A stretch of 64,000 bases of DNA from an uncultured Lachnospiraceae bacterium (GTDB lineage: Bacteria; Bacillota; Clostridia; Lachnospirales; Lachnospiraceae), in NCBI GenBank assembly GCA_934293575.1, contig CAKQYU010000003.1:124001-188000 (forward strand), read 5' to 3'. Below the pieces are notes generated by a model. The model made no database searches, had not been told where the DNA came from, and saw nothing but the letters and a program-made list of their open reading frames with translations. Positions within the stretch are counted from its first letter, which is position 1, and the number at the start of each line of letters is the position of its first letter. Shown here piece by piece: positions 7,687 to 15,260 of this stretch. A program made the position numbers and the translations under genes.

Positions 7687-9606
7687 TTATAATTTTTTTA
7701 CAAATAATGTTCGTATAGCATTCAATACAGCCAGAATCATTACACCGACATCCGCAAAGATTGCAAACCACATATTAGCAATACCAATTGCACCAAGCAA
7801 CAGACAAATCAGCTTAATTCCGATTGCGAAATAAATATTTTCATAAACAATACGGATACATTTTCTGGCAATACGGATTGCCTTTGATATCTTTAATGGG
7901 TCATCATCCATTAAGACAATATCCGCAGCTTCTATTGCTGCATCCGACCCCAATGCTCCCATCGCAATACCAATATCTGCTCTTGATAATACCGGAGCAT
8001 CATTAATTCCGTCACCCACAAACGCAAGCTTTTCTTTTTCCGCCTTTAAGGATAATAATTCTTCTACCTTTGCAACCTTATCGCCCGGAAGTAATTCACT
8101 GTAAACCTCAGAAATTCCAAGTTCCTTTGCCACACTATCCGCAACAGCCTTTGCATCACCCGTCAACATAACGGTATGGGAAATACCGTGTTTCTTTAAT
8201 TCCGAAATTGCTTCCTTAGCATGCGGCTTTAATAAATCCGAAATCACAATATGTCCGGCATATTCTCCGTCCACCGCCATGTGTACAATTGTTCCGACAT
8301 GGTGACAGTCAATATACTCGATATTCAACCGTTTCATCAACTTGGTGTTACCGGCTGCAACCGATATACCATCAACCTTTGCCACTACACCATTACCGCC
8401 AATTTCCTCTACGTCCGTAACACGGCTCTGGTCAATTGCTTTTCCATATGCCTTTTTCAAACTTTTACTGATTGGATGGTTTGAAAAGCTTTCCGCATAA
8501 GCAGCATATTCCAACAACTGTTCATCGGATATTTTATTATGATGGATTGCATTTACCTCAAACACACCCTGTGTCATTGTTCCGGTTTTATCAAACACAA
8601 CATATTTTACCTGTGCCAATGCCTCTAAATAACTGGAACCCTTTACCAAGACACCCTGACTGCTTGCACCTCCGATACCGGCAAAGAAGCTTAACGGAAT
8701 ACTGATAACCAACGCACACGGACAACTGATTACCAAAAACGTTAATGCCCGATAAATCCAGTCAAACCAAAGAGCACCGGTACTGGCTCTTCCCATCAAA
8801 ATCATTATAACCGGTGGCAGGATTGCCAAAGCCAAGGCACCGTAACATACCGCAGGGGTATAATATTTTGCGAACTTTGATATAAAATTCTCTGAACGGG
8901 ATTTCTTTGAAGATGCATTCTCCACCAAATCCAAAATCTTGGAAACCGTTGATTCTCCAAATTCCTTTGTTGTCTGAATCTTCAAAACACCGGTCATATT
9001 AATACAACCACTGATAATTTCATCATCCGGGGAAACCTGTCTTGGAACACTTTCTCCCGTCAATGCACTTGTGTTTAAGGAAGAGGTTCCCTCTACCACA
9101 ATTCCGTCAATCGGAACTTTTTCTCCGGGTTGAACCACAATTACAGAACCAATTGCAACTTCATCCGGATCCACCTGCTGTAAAGTACCATCTATTTCCA
9201 TATTGGCATAGTCTGGCCGAATATCCATCAACTCACTGATATTTCTTCTGCTCTTTCCAACGGCATAGCTTTGAAACAGCTCCCCAATCTGATAAAAGAG
9301 CATAACCGCAACCGCCTCTGTATAATCGCCGCTTTTCTCAACAAGTTCAATTACAATCGCACCTACCGTTGCAATTGCCATCAGGAAATTTTCATCAAAT
9401 ACCTGATGATTTAAAATACCCTTGCCTGCCTTTTTCAAAATATCATATCCAATAATCATATATGGAACCATCCATAATACTAACTGAATAATAAATCCTC
9501 CGGTAATCCGGTTAAAGTCAACCAGTTTCCCGAGAATTACAAGTGCAATCATGAATATCAACGACAGAATAATACGATTCCTCATTTTTTTCTGCTTTTT
9601 ATTCAT
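7687..9606 (-). CDS. P1B-type heavy-metal ATPase, Zn/Cd/Pb type
   Basis: 639 residues. ATP-driven metal efflux pump of the inner membrane. Motifs: metal-binding CPC in the transmembrane segment VISCPCALVISIPL, phosphorylation site FDKTGT, ATP-binding SNHPIS histidine motif, TGES actuator loop, and hinge GDGINDAPVLSRADIGIAMG. The DENFLMAIATVGA segment and the CPC context fit the CadA/ZntA (Zn, Cd, Pb) subgroup rather than CopA. Unlike many CadA proteins it has no N-terminal HMA domain; that domain is encoded separately 39 bases upstream. The pair shares a promoter with an ArsR/CzrA-like operator. Metal specificity is inferred from family resemblance. Confidence 0.9.
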   Translation of the reverse strand: MNKKQKKMRNRIILSLIFMIALVILGKLVDFNRITGGFIIQLVLWMVPYMIIGYDILKKAGKGILNHQVFDENFLMAIATVGAIVIELVEKSGDYTEAVAVMLFYQIGELFQSYAVGKSRRNISELMDIRPDYANMEIDGTLQQVDPDEVAIGSVIVVQPGEKVPIDGIVVEGTSSLNTSALTGESVPRQVSPDDEIISGCINMTGVLKIQTTKEFGESTVSKILDLVENASSKKSRSENFISKFAKYYTPAVCYGALALAILPPVIMILMGRASTGALWFDWIYRALTFLVISCPCALVISIPLSFFAGIGGASSQGVLVKGSSYLEALAQVKYVVFDKTGTMTQGVFEVNAIHHNKISDEQLLEYAAYAESFSNHPISKSLKKAYGKAIDQSRVTDVEEIGGNGVVAKVDGISVAAGNTKLMKRLNIEYIDCHHVGTIVHMAVDGEYAGHIVISDLLKPHAKEAISELKKHGISHTVMLTGDAKAVADSVAKELGISEVYSELLPGDKVAKVEELLSLKAEKEKLAFVGDGINDAPVLSRADIGIAMGALGSDAAIEAADIVLMDDDPLKISKAIRIARKCIRIVYENIYFAIGIKLICLLLGAIGIANMWFAIFADVGVMILAVLNAIRTLFVKKL

Positions 9607-9645
9607 TGCTTTCCCCTTTCTTTTTGCCGAAAAAGTGATTTGGGA

Positions 9646-9864
9646 TTAAAGGAAAATCTCACAATCATCCTCTACCTTTTTGCAGTTTGCCAGTACATCC
9701 TGCATTACACTCTTAACATCTGCTCCGTCTTCAAACTCTACAATCATCTTCAATGCCATAAAATTAACAGTTGCATCCTTAACACCTGCTGTATTCTTAG
9801 CAGCATCCTCCATCTTATTTGCACAGTTTGCACAATCCACATCAATCTTATATGTCTTCTTCAT
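9646..9864 (-). CDS. stand-alone HMA metal-binding protein
   Basis: 72 residues with one heavy-metal-associated fold. The metal site DCANCANKME holds the two cysteines near residues 11 and 14, and the C-terminal CKKVEDDCEIFL adds acidic and cysteine residues of the kind seen in Zn/Cd-binding HMA domains. It probably hands metal to, or regulates, the ATPase encoded 39 bases downstream, which lacks its own HMA domain. First gene of the operon; good ribosome binding site (AGGTAAGAG). A copper chaperone of CopZ type is the alternative, but CopZ sites usually read MxCxxC and the partner ATPase is not CopA-like. Confidence 0.85.
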   Translation of the reverse strand: MKKTYKIDVDCANCANKMEDAAKNTAGVKDATVNFMALKMIVEFEDGADVKSVMQDVLANCKKVEDDCEIFL

Positions 9865-9892
9865 TTCTCTTACCTCTTTCTTTTTATGTATT

Positions 9893-9914
9893 CATATGAA
9901 CAATTATTCATATG
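9893..9914. promoter_or_regulatory. ArsR/CzrA-type operator, perfect dyad
   Basis: CATATGAA (9893-9900) and TTCATATG (9907-9914) form a perfect inverted repeat with a six-base centre. The shape and the TGAACA/TTCA core agree with operators of ArsR-SmtB zinc/cadmium repressors as I remember them. It lies just downstream of the predicted transcription start, ideal for repression. No ArsR gene is in the window. Confidence 0.7.
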
Positions 9915-9924
9915 TTGTAACTAT

Positions 9925-9953
9925 AAAATACCATTCTCTATAACATATGTCAA
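9925..9953 (-). promoter_or_regulatory. promoter of the HMA-ATPase operon
   Basis: Minus strand: consensus TTGACA (9948-9953), 17-base spacer, TATTTT (9925-9930). The operator dyad begins about ten bases downstream of the -10 box. Confidence 0.7.
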
Positions 9954-10002
9954 TGCATTATTTATAATTCCTTTGATTTTTTTGGTATGAAAAGAATTTC
10001 TG

Positions 10003-10881
10003 TTAATCCGGTAGAAATTGTATCCCCGCACCAAGTAATCCGTCCCCTAAATATGTGCTTAACGCAGCCCCGATATTGGCACGGTATATTTCATTATAAT
10101 CCGGTAAAACAGCAATTAATTTTTTCTCTAAAGCTTCCCGTTCCTTCGGTGCTCCGCCGTCTGCAACTATCAAATTATAATGTTTTCCTGTATATTCCGG
10201 TTTTGCCGCCAATTCCTCCACAATATTGATTAATTTTTTTGCGACCATCTTGCTTCCGCGGACCTTTGCCGGTGTATAAATTTCTCCAATTTCATCAAAG
10301 GAAAGAATCGGTTTGATATTCAATGCCGCACCCGCTATTGCAGTTGCCTTTCCGATTCTTCCACCTTTCATCAGGTATTCTAAAGTATCAATTGAGAAAA
10401 AGACATGCGTATCCTGTCTTAATGCCTCTACTTTCTGACAAAGTGTTTTAAAATCCATTCCTTCATCACGCCATTTTGCAGCCTGAATAACCAAAGCACC
10501 GTTTCCGATACCGGCAGATAAAGAATCGATTACATAAACTTCAATATCCACATCTTCCGCTATCAACCGTACTGCCTGCACCGTACCGGATAAAGATCCG
10601 GATAACACCAAAACAAGAACCTTCTCATAGCCTTTCTTTTTTAAGTAATTAAACATACCTTCAATATCTCCTCCCAACGGAGTCGATGTTTTTGGCAGTT
10701 CTCCACTCTTTAACCGTTCATATACCTCCCGGGCATGAATTGTAATTCCATCCTTATACTCTCCATCCTTACAGGTAATCAACATCGGAACCGTATAAAT
10801 ATGATATTTAAAAACATATTCCTCCGGTACATCTGCACAGGAATCCGTTAATATTGCTATTTTTTTATTTTGTGGAAGCAT
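10003..10881 (-). CDS. DegV family fatty-acid-binding protein
   Basis: 292 residues, full length for the family. Opening IAILTDSCADVPEEYVFKY is the DegV signature, followed by SGSLSGTVQAVRL and a C-terminal domain with IGAALSTYLGDGLLGAG. DegV (FakB-type) proteins bind a long-chain fatty acid and in Firmicutes present it to the FakA kinase to make acyl-phosphate for phospholipid synthesis. No fakA is next to it, which is common because genomes carry several DegV paralogues. It has its own strong promoter and no coupled neighbours. Specific fatty-acid preference cannot be deduced. Confidence 0.92.
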   Translation of the reverse strand: MLPQNKKIAILTDSCADVPEEYVFKYHIYTVPMLITCKDGEYKDGITIHAREVYERLKSGELPKTSTPLGGDIEGMFNYLKKKGYEKVLVLVLSGSLSGTVQAVRLIAEDVDIEVYVIDSLSAGIGNGALVIQAAKWRDEGMDFKTLCQKVEALRQDTHVFFSIDTLEYLMKGGRIGKATAIAGAALNIKPILSFDEIGEIYTPAKVRGSKMVAKKLINIVEELAAKPEYTGKHYNLIVADGGAPKEREALEKKLIAVLPDYNEIYRANIGAALSTYLGDGLLGAGIQFLPD

Positions 10882-10951
10882 ATTTTTCTCCTTCTACTTT
10901 TATTTTCCGCAATCTTATGTAAACCATTCAACAAATAACAGAATATCATAA

Positions 10952-10979
10952 ATTATAACATCATCCGTCCCCTTGTCAA
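10952..10979 (-). promoter_or_regulatory. promoter of the degV-family gene
   Basis: Minus strand: TTGACA (10974-10979), 16-base spacer, TATAAT (10952-10957). Both boxes match consensus exactly. Confidence 0.75.
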
Positions 10980-10985
10980 ATGCAA

Positions 10986-11025
10986 TAAAAAAACAGATGT
11001 CTTAGACCTTGTCTAAAACACCTGT
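10986..11025 (-). terminator. intrinsic terminator of the YhgE gene
   Basis: Arms 10993-11007 and 11011-11025 pair with two wobble positions around a three-base loop, followed on the minus strand by a T7 run. Confidence 0.8.
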
Positions 11026-11048
11026 CTTCTCTTTGAATTCATTTAAGA

Positions 11049-13445
11049 TTAAGCTAATCCTTTTTCCTCTAACCAGTCATATAAGAATGGTTTACCCTGT
11101 TTAATTCGAACAGTACGAAGTCGGAATACAGCAACTGTCAAAAGTGTAAATACAATACTGATTGCAAATAATACTACACATTCATGAACAACACTTGGTC
11201 CGTTTGCTGCAATACCTGCACGGAAACCGTTTACAGAATAAGTAAATGGCATCCATTTATTCAAGCTTTGTGCAAGTTTTCCGGAAATTTCTACCGGATA
11301 AGTTCCTGCCGAACCTGCTAACTGCAATACCATGAATAATAACATAAGGAAACTACCAATCTTACCTAACAATAAGTTGAAGAAGTACATAATTGACATG
11401 AAGCATGCAACTGCTGCAAGAGCCACAATAAATGTCTTTGGCATGCTAGCCGGTTCAAATCCTAATGCAAAATGCAGGATAACCATCAGCATTGTTACCA
11501 TCAAAATTGCCATCGGATATAAGATGACTGCTTTACTTGCCCACCAATCTTTACCGTTTGTCAACTCACCTGTATGCTTTGACAAAGGATACATCAGACA
11601 AAATGCAAGACATGCTACCCAAATACCAACTGAGAACATATATGCTGCCATCGCATGTCCATTATTCTCTACTTCTGTTAACTTTGTTTCTTTTGTAACA
11701 ACCGGTTCTGCAAACATATCAATTGTTGCATCTGAGGCTTCATTTTCTGAAATCTCATCTTTACCGTCTGCCAATGCATCGTGAAGTGTCGTTGTTCCAT
11801 CTTTCAATGTTACAAGACCATCACCTAATTCCTTTGAGCCATCTGCCAACTGAATCGAACCGTCTGCAATCTGGTTTGCACCGTCTGAAAGACGTCTTGA
11901 ACCTGATGCAATCTGGCCAACTGCACTTGAAACCTGCTCTGTTCCTGTTGCCAAAGTACCTGCACCGTCTGCAACTGCCTTTGCACCACTTACCAATGTT
12001 GGCAACTGTGATAAATCGGTAGAAGAATCTATCGTATTTAATACCTGTAAGGCACCGGTTGCACCACCAAGCTGACCTGCATCATTTGCAAGATTGGTTA
12101 CTGAAGTAGTAATACCGGAAGTATCAACTCCTGCCGCTGCAGTTGCTGCTGCACTTGCTACCTGATTCTTTCCCTCTGTACCTTCTGCTAAAGATGAAGT
12201 TACAGCTGCTGTAATATCTGCCTGATGAGCTGCCATTGCGTTTTGTACTGCTGAGGTAATAACAGGAGTCAATGCACTAGAATTAGATGCCTGACTGGCA
12301 ATTGCACTTTTCAATGTTGCTGCATAACCTTCTACAATAGCTTTTTGATCATCTGGCAAATTAGCCTCATATGCTACTGTTACCTGATCTATTTGACTCG
12401 GTAATCCTGACAATATATTCGTTGCTACTGCCTGTCCTGCTGCCGCACCTGCAATCGGAGCTGCGCTCGCAGCACCTGCCTGTCCTGCAACGCCTGCAGC
12501 CTGTTGTGCTGCCGCATTTGCCACACTGCCTGTCAACTGTGTTGCATAATTCTGTACTGCTGCATTTACATCTGTCTTATCTTGTGAAACTTTAGAGGCA
12601 TAAGTATTCTGACTTTGAGTTTGTGATGAAATATTAGTAGAAACTGAACTTTGTAATCCTGATAAACCACCTGCCAGTTTATTCACTCCATCACTAACCT
12701 GCTTTGCACCGGAAGCCAATGTATTTGCACCTTCCGTTACAGTTGGCATTTTTGAATTCAATTCACTTGAGCCACTTGCTAACGTATCGGTACCGGCTTT
12801 CAATTCGGAAGCACCATCTGATAATACAAGAAGGTTATCGGTAATTGTTGTATTACCATCCAACAACTTATCTTCACCATCTAACATATCATTTGTTCCG
12901 TCCACTGCATCCTGAAAACCATCTTCAATCGTTGTTAAACTATCGAAAACTGTCTCTGCATAAGTACGGGTAACTTCCTCTGTCAGGTTCTCCTTAATCT
13001 CCTTCATAGCACTTTCTGACAATTTCATGGAAATATAATTCCGTCCCGGATTCGTCTTGTAGTCAAGCACCATCTGTTTTGGATCATCATCCATCAATGT
13101 TGATGCATTCTTTGAAAAATCCTCAGGAATTGTAATTACCATATAGTAAGTACCATTTTTCAGACCTTTTTCTGCTGTCTTTTCATCAACAACATTAAAT
13201 GCCATTGAATCATTATCTGCCAGGTTCTCTGCAAGGTCATCACCAATGGTTAATTCCTTGTCATTGTAGGTCACTGCTTTGTCCTTGTTTACCACCGCAA
13301 CCGGGAGATATTTCAAATCTCCATACGGATCCCACATAGAAGCTAAGAAAAATCCTGCATACATTGCGGGAATCAAAATGATTACAAGCAACACAACCAT
13401 TAACAATTTGTTGTGCCATAAAGCATGAAGTTCATTTTTTATCAT
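11049..13445 (-). CDS. YhgE/Pip domain membrane protein, ABC-2 type
   Basis: 798 residues. An N-terminal membrane helix (about 12-32) precedes a large external region, and five or more C-terminal helices form an ABC-2-type permease domain (about 610-790). The external part contains the YhgE/Pip repeats LSDGASELKAGTDTLASG, EGANTLASGAKQVSDG and LSDGANQIADGSIQLADG, which form long helical stalks. Between two repeat blocks lies an alanine- and glutamine-rich stretch (roughly residues 285-440), more than I expect in the family. Members include the phage infection protein Pip of Lactococcus and proteins linked to peptide or toxin export; the substrate here is unknown. A TetR gene is divergent, a typical arrangement for a controlled exporter. 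Confidence 0.88.
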   Translation of the reverse strand: MIKNELHALWHNKLLMVVLLVIILIPAMYAGFFLASMWDPYGDLKYLPVAVVNKDKAVTYNDKELTIGDDLAENLADNDSMAFNVVDEKTAEKGLKNGTYYMVITIPEDFSKNASTLMDDDPKQMVLDYKTNPGRNYISMKLSESAMKEIKENLTEEVTRTYAETVFDSLTTIEDGFQDAVDGTNDMLDGEDKLLDGNTTITDNLLVLSDGASELKAGTDTLASGSSELNSKMPTVTEGANTLASGAKQVSDGVNKLAGGLSGLQSSVSTNISSQTQSQNTYASKVSQDKTDVNAAVQNYATQLTGSVANAAAQQAAGVAGQAGAASAAPIAGAAAGQAVATNILSGLPSQIDQVTVAYEANLPDDQKAIVEGYAATLKSAIASQASNSSALTPVITSAVQNAMAAHQADITAAVTSSLAEGTEGKNQVASAAATAAAGVDTSGITTSVTNLANDAGQLGGATGALQVLNTIDSSTDLSQLPTLVSGAKAVADGAGTLATGTEQVSSAVGQIASGSRRLSDGANQIADGSIQLADGSKELGDGLVTLKDGTTTLHDALADGKDEISENEASDATIDMFAEPVVTKETKLTEVENNGHAMAAYMFSVGIWVACLAFCLMYPLSKHTGELTNGKDWWASKAVILYPMAILMVTMLMVILHFALGFEPASMPKTFIVALAAVACFMSIMYFFNLLLGKIGSFLMLLFMVLQLAGSAGTYPVEISGKLAQSLNKWMPFTYSVNGFRAGIAANGPSVVHECVVLFAISIVFTLLTVAVFRLRTVRIKQGKPFLYDWLEEKGLA

Positions 13446-13471
13446 AAGCTCATCTCCTTTTCACATGGGTT

Positions 13472-13500
13472 ATTATAGTCCAGCGTTTTTTATAAGACAA
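13472..13500 (-). promoter_or_regulatory. promoter of the YhgE gene
   Basis: Minus strand: TTGTCT (13495-13500), 17-base spacer, TATAAT (13472-13477), 27 bases before the start codon. Confidence 0.65.
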
Positions 13501-13604
13501 TGGTCAAATTATATATTTTTATACCATTATTACACAGTATTGTGTATTAAGCACCATTAAGTCATTTCAATTCACTATTTTTTAACATTTTTATTACTCA
13601 AATG

Positions 13605-13633
13605 TTGCATTTTCCCTCAAATGGGTATATACT
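13605..13633 (+). promoter_or_regulatory. promoter of the TetR gene
   Basis: TTGCAT (13605-13610), 17-base spacer, TATACT (13628-13633). The -10 box overlaps one arm of the inverted repeat described next. Confidence 0.6.
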
Positions 13634-13658
13634 CAACAGGAATCAAACAAATGAGTAT
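13629..13658. promoter_or_regulatory. inverted repeat, candidate TetR operator
   Basis: ATACTCA (13629-13635) and TGAGTAT (13652-13658) are perfect inverted arms with a 16-base centre, spanning the -10 box and the likely transcription start of the TetR gene. CTCAAATG also occurs twice just upstream (13597-13604, 13616-13623). This suggests autoregulation, and possibly control of the divergent YhgE gene. Confidence 0.45.
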
Positions 13659-13680
13659 CTAAAAGAAAGGAGTCATTTCT

Positions 13681-14298
13681 ATGAATTTAAATATACAAAA
13701 ACTAAGCAGTATGGAGCCAAATATAGACCGCCGGAAACGGAAAACAAGAATTGCTATCGAAAATGCATTATTGGAATTGATGCAGGATAAACCAATCAGT
13801 TCTATTTCCATCAGTGAACTATCGGAAGCTGCGGATATCAACCGGAAAACCTTCTATAATAATTACGATTCCATTGATGATGTAATTAAGGGAATCAACC
13901 AGAAATTATCCATGCGGATTTTCAGTTCCCTTCCGGACAAGATTACCATCCATAACGAGATTGAAATCTACAATCTGCTATTAAATTTTACAACCGCTTT
14001 GGAACCTCATAAAGATATTTTAAAGAAAATGACCAGAGATCAGAAGAATCTTCCGTTCTTTGAATACTTTAAGGATCAGATTCTTCCTTATGTGGAAAAG
14101 AACTTAATCAGTTATCATGTAGATGCCGCCTTAACACCTTATATTAACAGTTATCTTGTCAATGGTTTATCTTCGATTCTGTTTACCTGGGTAAACGAAG
14201 AAGCGCTAAACTCAGAACAAGTAGCGCTTCTATGTTATAACTTAACTATTTCTTCTATTAAATTGGATAACTATAAAGATATCCATGTCAAAAAATAA
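13681..14298 (+). CDS. TetR/AcrR family transcriptional regulator
   Basis: 205 residues. The N-terminal helix-turn-helix is RIAIENALLELMQDKPISSI followed by SISELSEAADINRKTFYNNY, the usual TetR layout with the YxxY-type end of the recognition helix. The C-terminal ligand domain is all-helical and of the DhaS/TetR_C_8-like kind often seen beside YhgE genes. It is divergent from the YhgE exporter and most likely its repressor, responding to an unknown ligand or membrane stress. AAAGGAGTC lies upstream of the start. Its stop codon lies two bases from the end of the convergent map gene. Confidence 0.88.
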   Translation: MNLNIQKLSSMEPNIDRRKRKTRIAIENALLELMQDKPISSISISELSEAADINRKTFYNNYDSIDDVIKGINQKLSMRIFSSLPDKITIHNEIEIYNLLLNFTTALEPHKDILKKMTRDQKNLPFFEYFKDQILPYVEKNLISYHVDAALTPYINSYLVNGLSSILFTWVNEEALNSEQVALLCYNLTISSIKLDNYKDIHVKK

Positions 14299-14300
14299 GC

Positions 14301-15176
14301 TTACCAGCTAAGGACTTCATAGCCATCCTCAGTTACCAGTACCATAATCTCCCACTGGGCAGATGGCTTATGATCCTTCGTATAGACTTCCCATCCATTT
14401 TCTTCGTCTGTATATATCTCAACCTTACCCATATTTACCATCGGTTCAATTGTAAATATCATACCCGGAACCAGAAGCATTTCCGTCCCTGCCTTTGAAT
14501 TATAGGATACCCATGGTTCCTCATGGAATTCCAATCCAACACCATGACCACCGATTTCACGTACGACCGTATATCCGTTTGCAAACGCATGATCATGAAC
14601 AGCTTGTCCCATATCACCTAGAAATCCCCATGGTTTTACCTGCTGCAAACCTAATTCCACACATTCTTTTGTTACCTGTACCAGCTTTTTCTTTTCCTCG
14701 CTTACTTCACCAATACAGAACATTCTTGAAGAATCTGAAAAATATCCTTCTAAAATTGTGGAACAATCTACATTAATAATATCTCCGCTTTTTAAGATTA
14801 CATCCTCTGAAGGAAAGCCATGACATACCTGATCGTTTACGGATGTACATACACTGTAAGGAAATCCTTCATAATTAAGCGGTGCGGGAATTCCTCCCAT
14901 CTGTGTTGTCATATCATAAACAATTTTATCAATCTCGGCTGTATTCATACCCTCGTGAATATGTTCCTCAATATAATCCAACACGGCAATGTTAATCTTC
15001 GCACTTTCTTTGATTTTTTCTATCTGCTCCGGTGTTTTGATTAAATCTCTTGTCGGAACGATATGTCCGGCTAATTCCGCCTGATGGATTTTAAAATCAA
15101 ATTTTTCATGACATGTTTTATATTTTTTTCCACTTCCACACCAGCATGGATCATTTCTTCCGATTTTATTTGACAT
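14301..15176 (-). CDS. map: methionine aminopeptidase with N-terminal SEC-C zinc motif
   Basis: 291 residues. The first 25 residues form a SEC-C metal-binding motif (NDPCWCGSGKKYKTCHEK, ligands C-C-C-H). The rest is a type I methionine aminopeptidase that removes the initiator methionine from nascent proteins. Metal ligands sit in INVDCSTILEGYFSDSSRMF (two aspartates, the first in a variant setting), GHGVGLEFHEEPW (histidine), TIEPMVNMG (glutamate) and WEIMVLVTEDG (glutamate). SEC-C-tagged forms are common in Firmicutes, where the tag is thought to help ribosome binding. Monocistronic with a clear promoter. Confidence 0.95.
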   Translation of the reverse strand: MSNKIGRNDPCWCGSGKKYKTCHEKFDFKIHQAELAGHIVPTRDLIKTPEQIEKIKESAKINIAVLDYIEEHIHEGMNTAEIDKIVYDMTTQMGGIPAPLNYEGFPYSVCTSVNDQVCHGFPSEDVILKSGDIINVDCSTILEGYFSDSSRMFCIGEVSEEKKKLVQVTKECVELGLQQVKPWGFLGDMGQAVHDHAFANGYTVVREIGGHGVGLEFHEEPWVSYNSKAGTEMLLVPGMIFTIEPMVNMGKVEIYTDEENGWEVYTKDHKPSAQWEIMVLVTEDGYEVLSW

Positions 15177-15226
15177 TGTGTTCTTCCTTTCTTATCTTTC
15201 ACAAGTTAGTTTCTGCGAACCAGATC

Positions 15227-15254
15227 ATTATAGCACCTTTTCACCATATGTAAA
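15227..15254 (-). promoter_or_regulatory. promoter of map
   Basis: Minus strand: TTTACA (15249-15254), 16-base spacer, TATAAT (15227-15232). The -35 box lies only six bases after the stop of the upstream GGDEF-EAL gene. Confidence 0.7.
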
Positions 15255-15260
15255 GTACCC

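Noticed and set aside
11049..13445. Phage receptor or defence gene because of the Pip (phage infection protein) name
   Set aside because: The YhgE/Pip family is broad and the TetR/exporter context gives no phage link.
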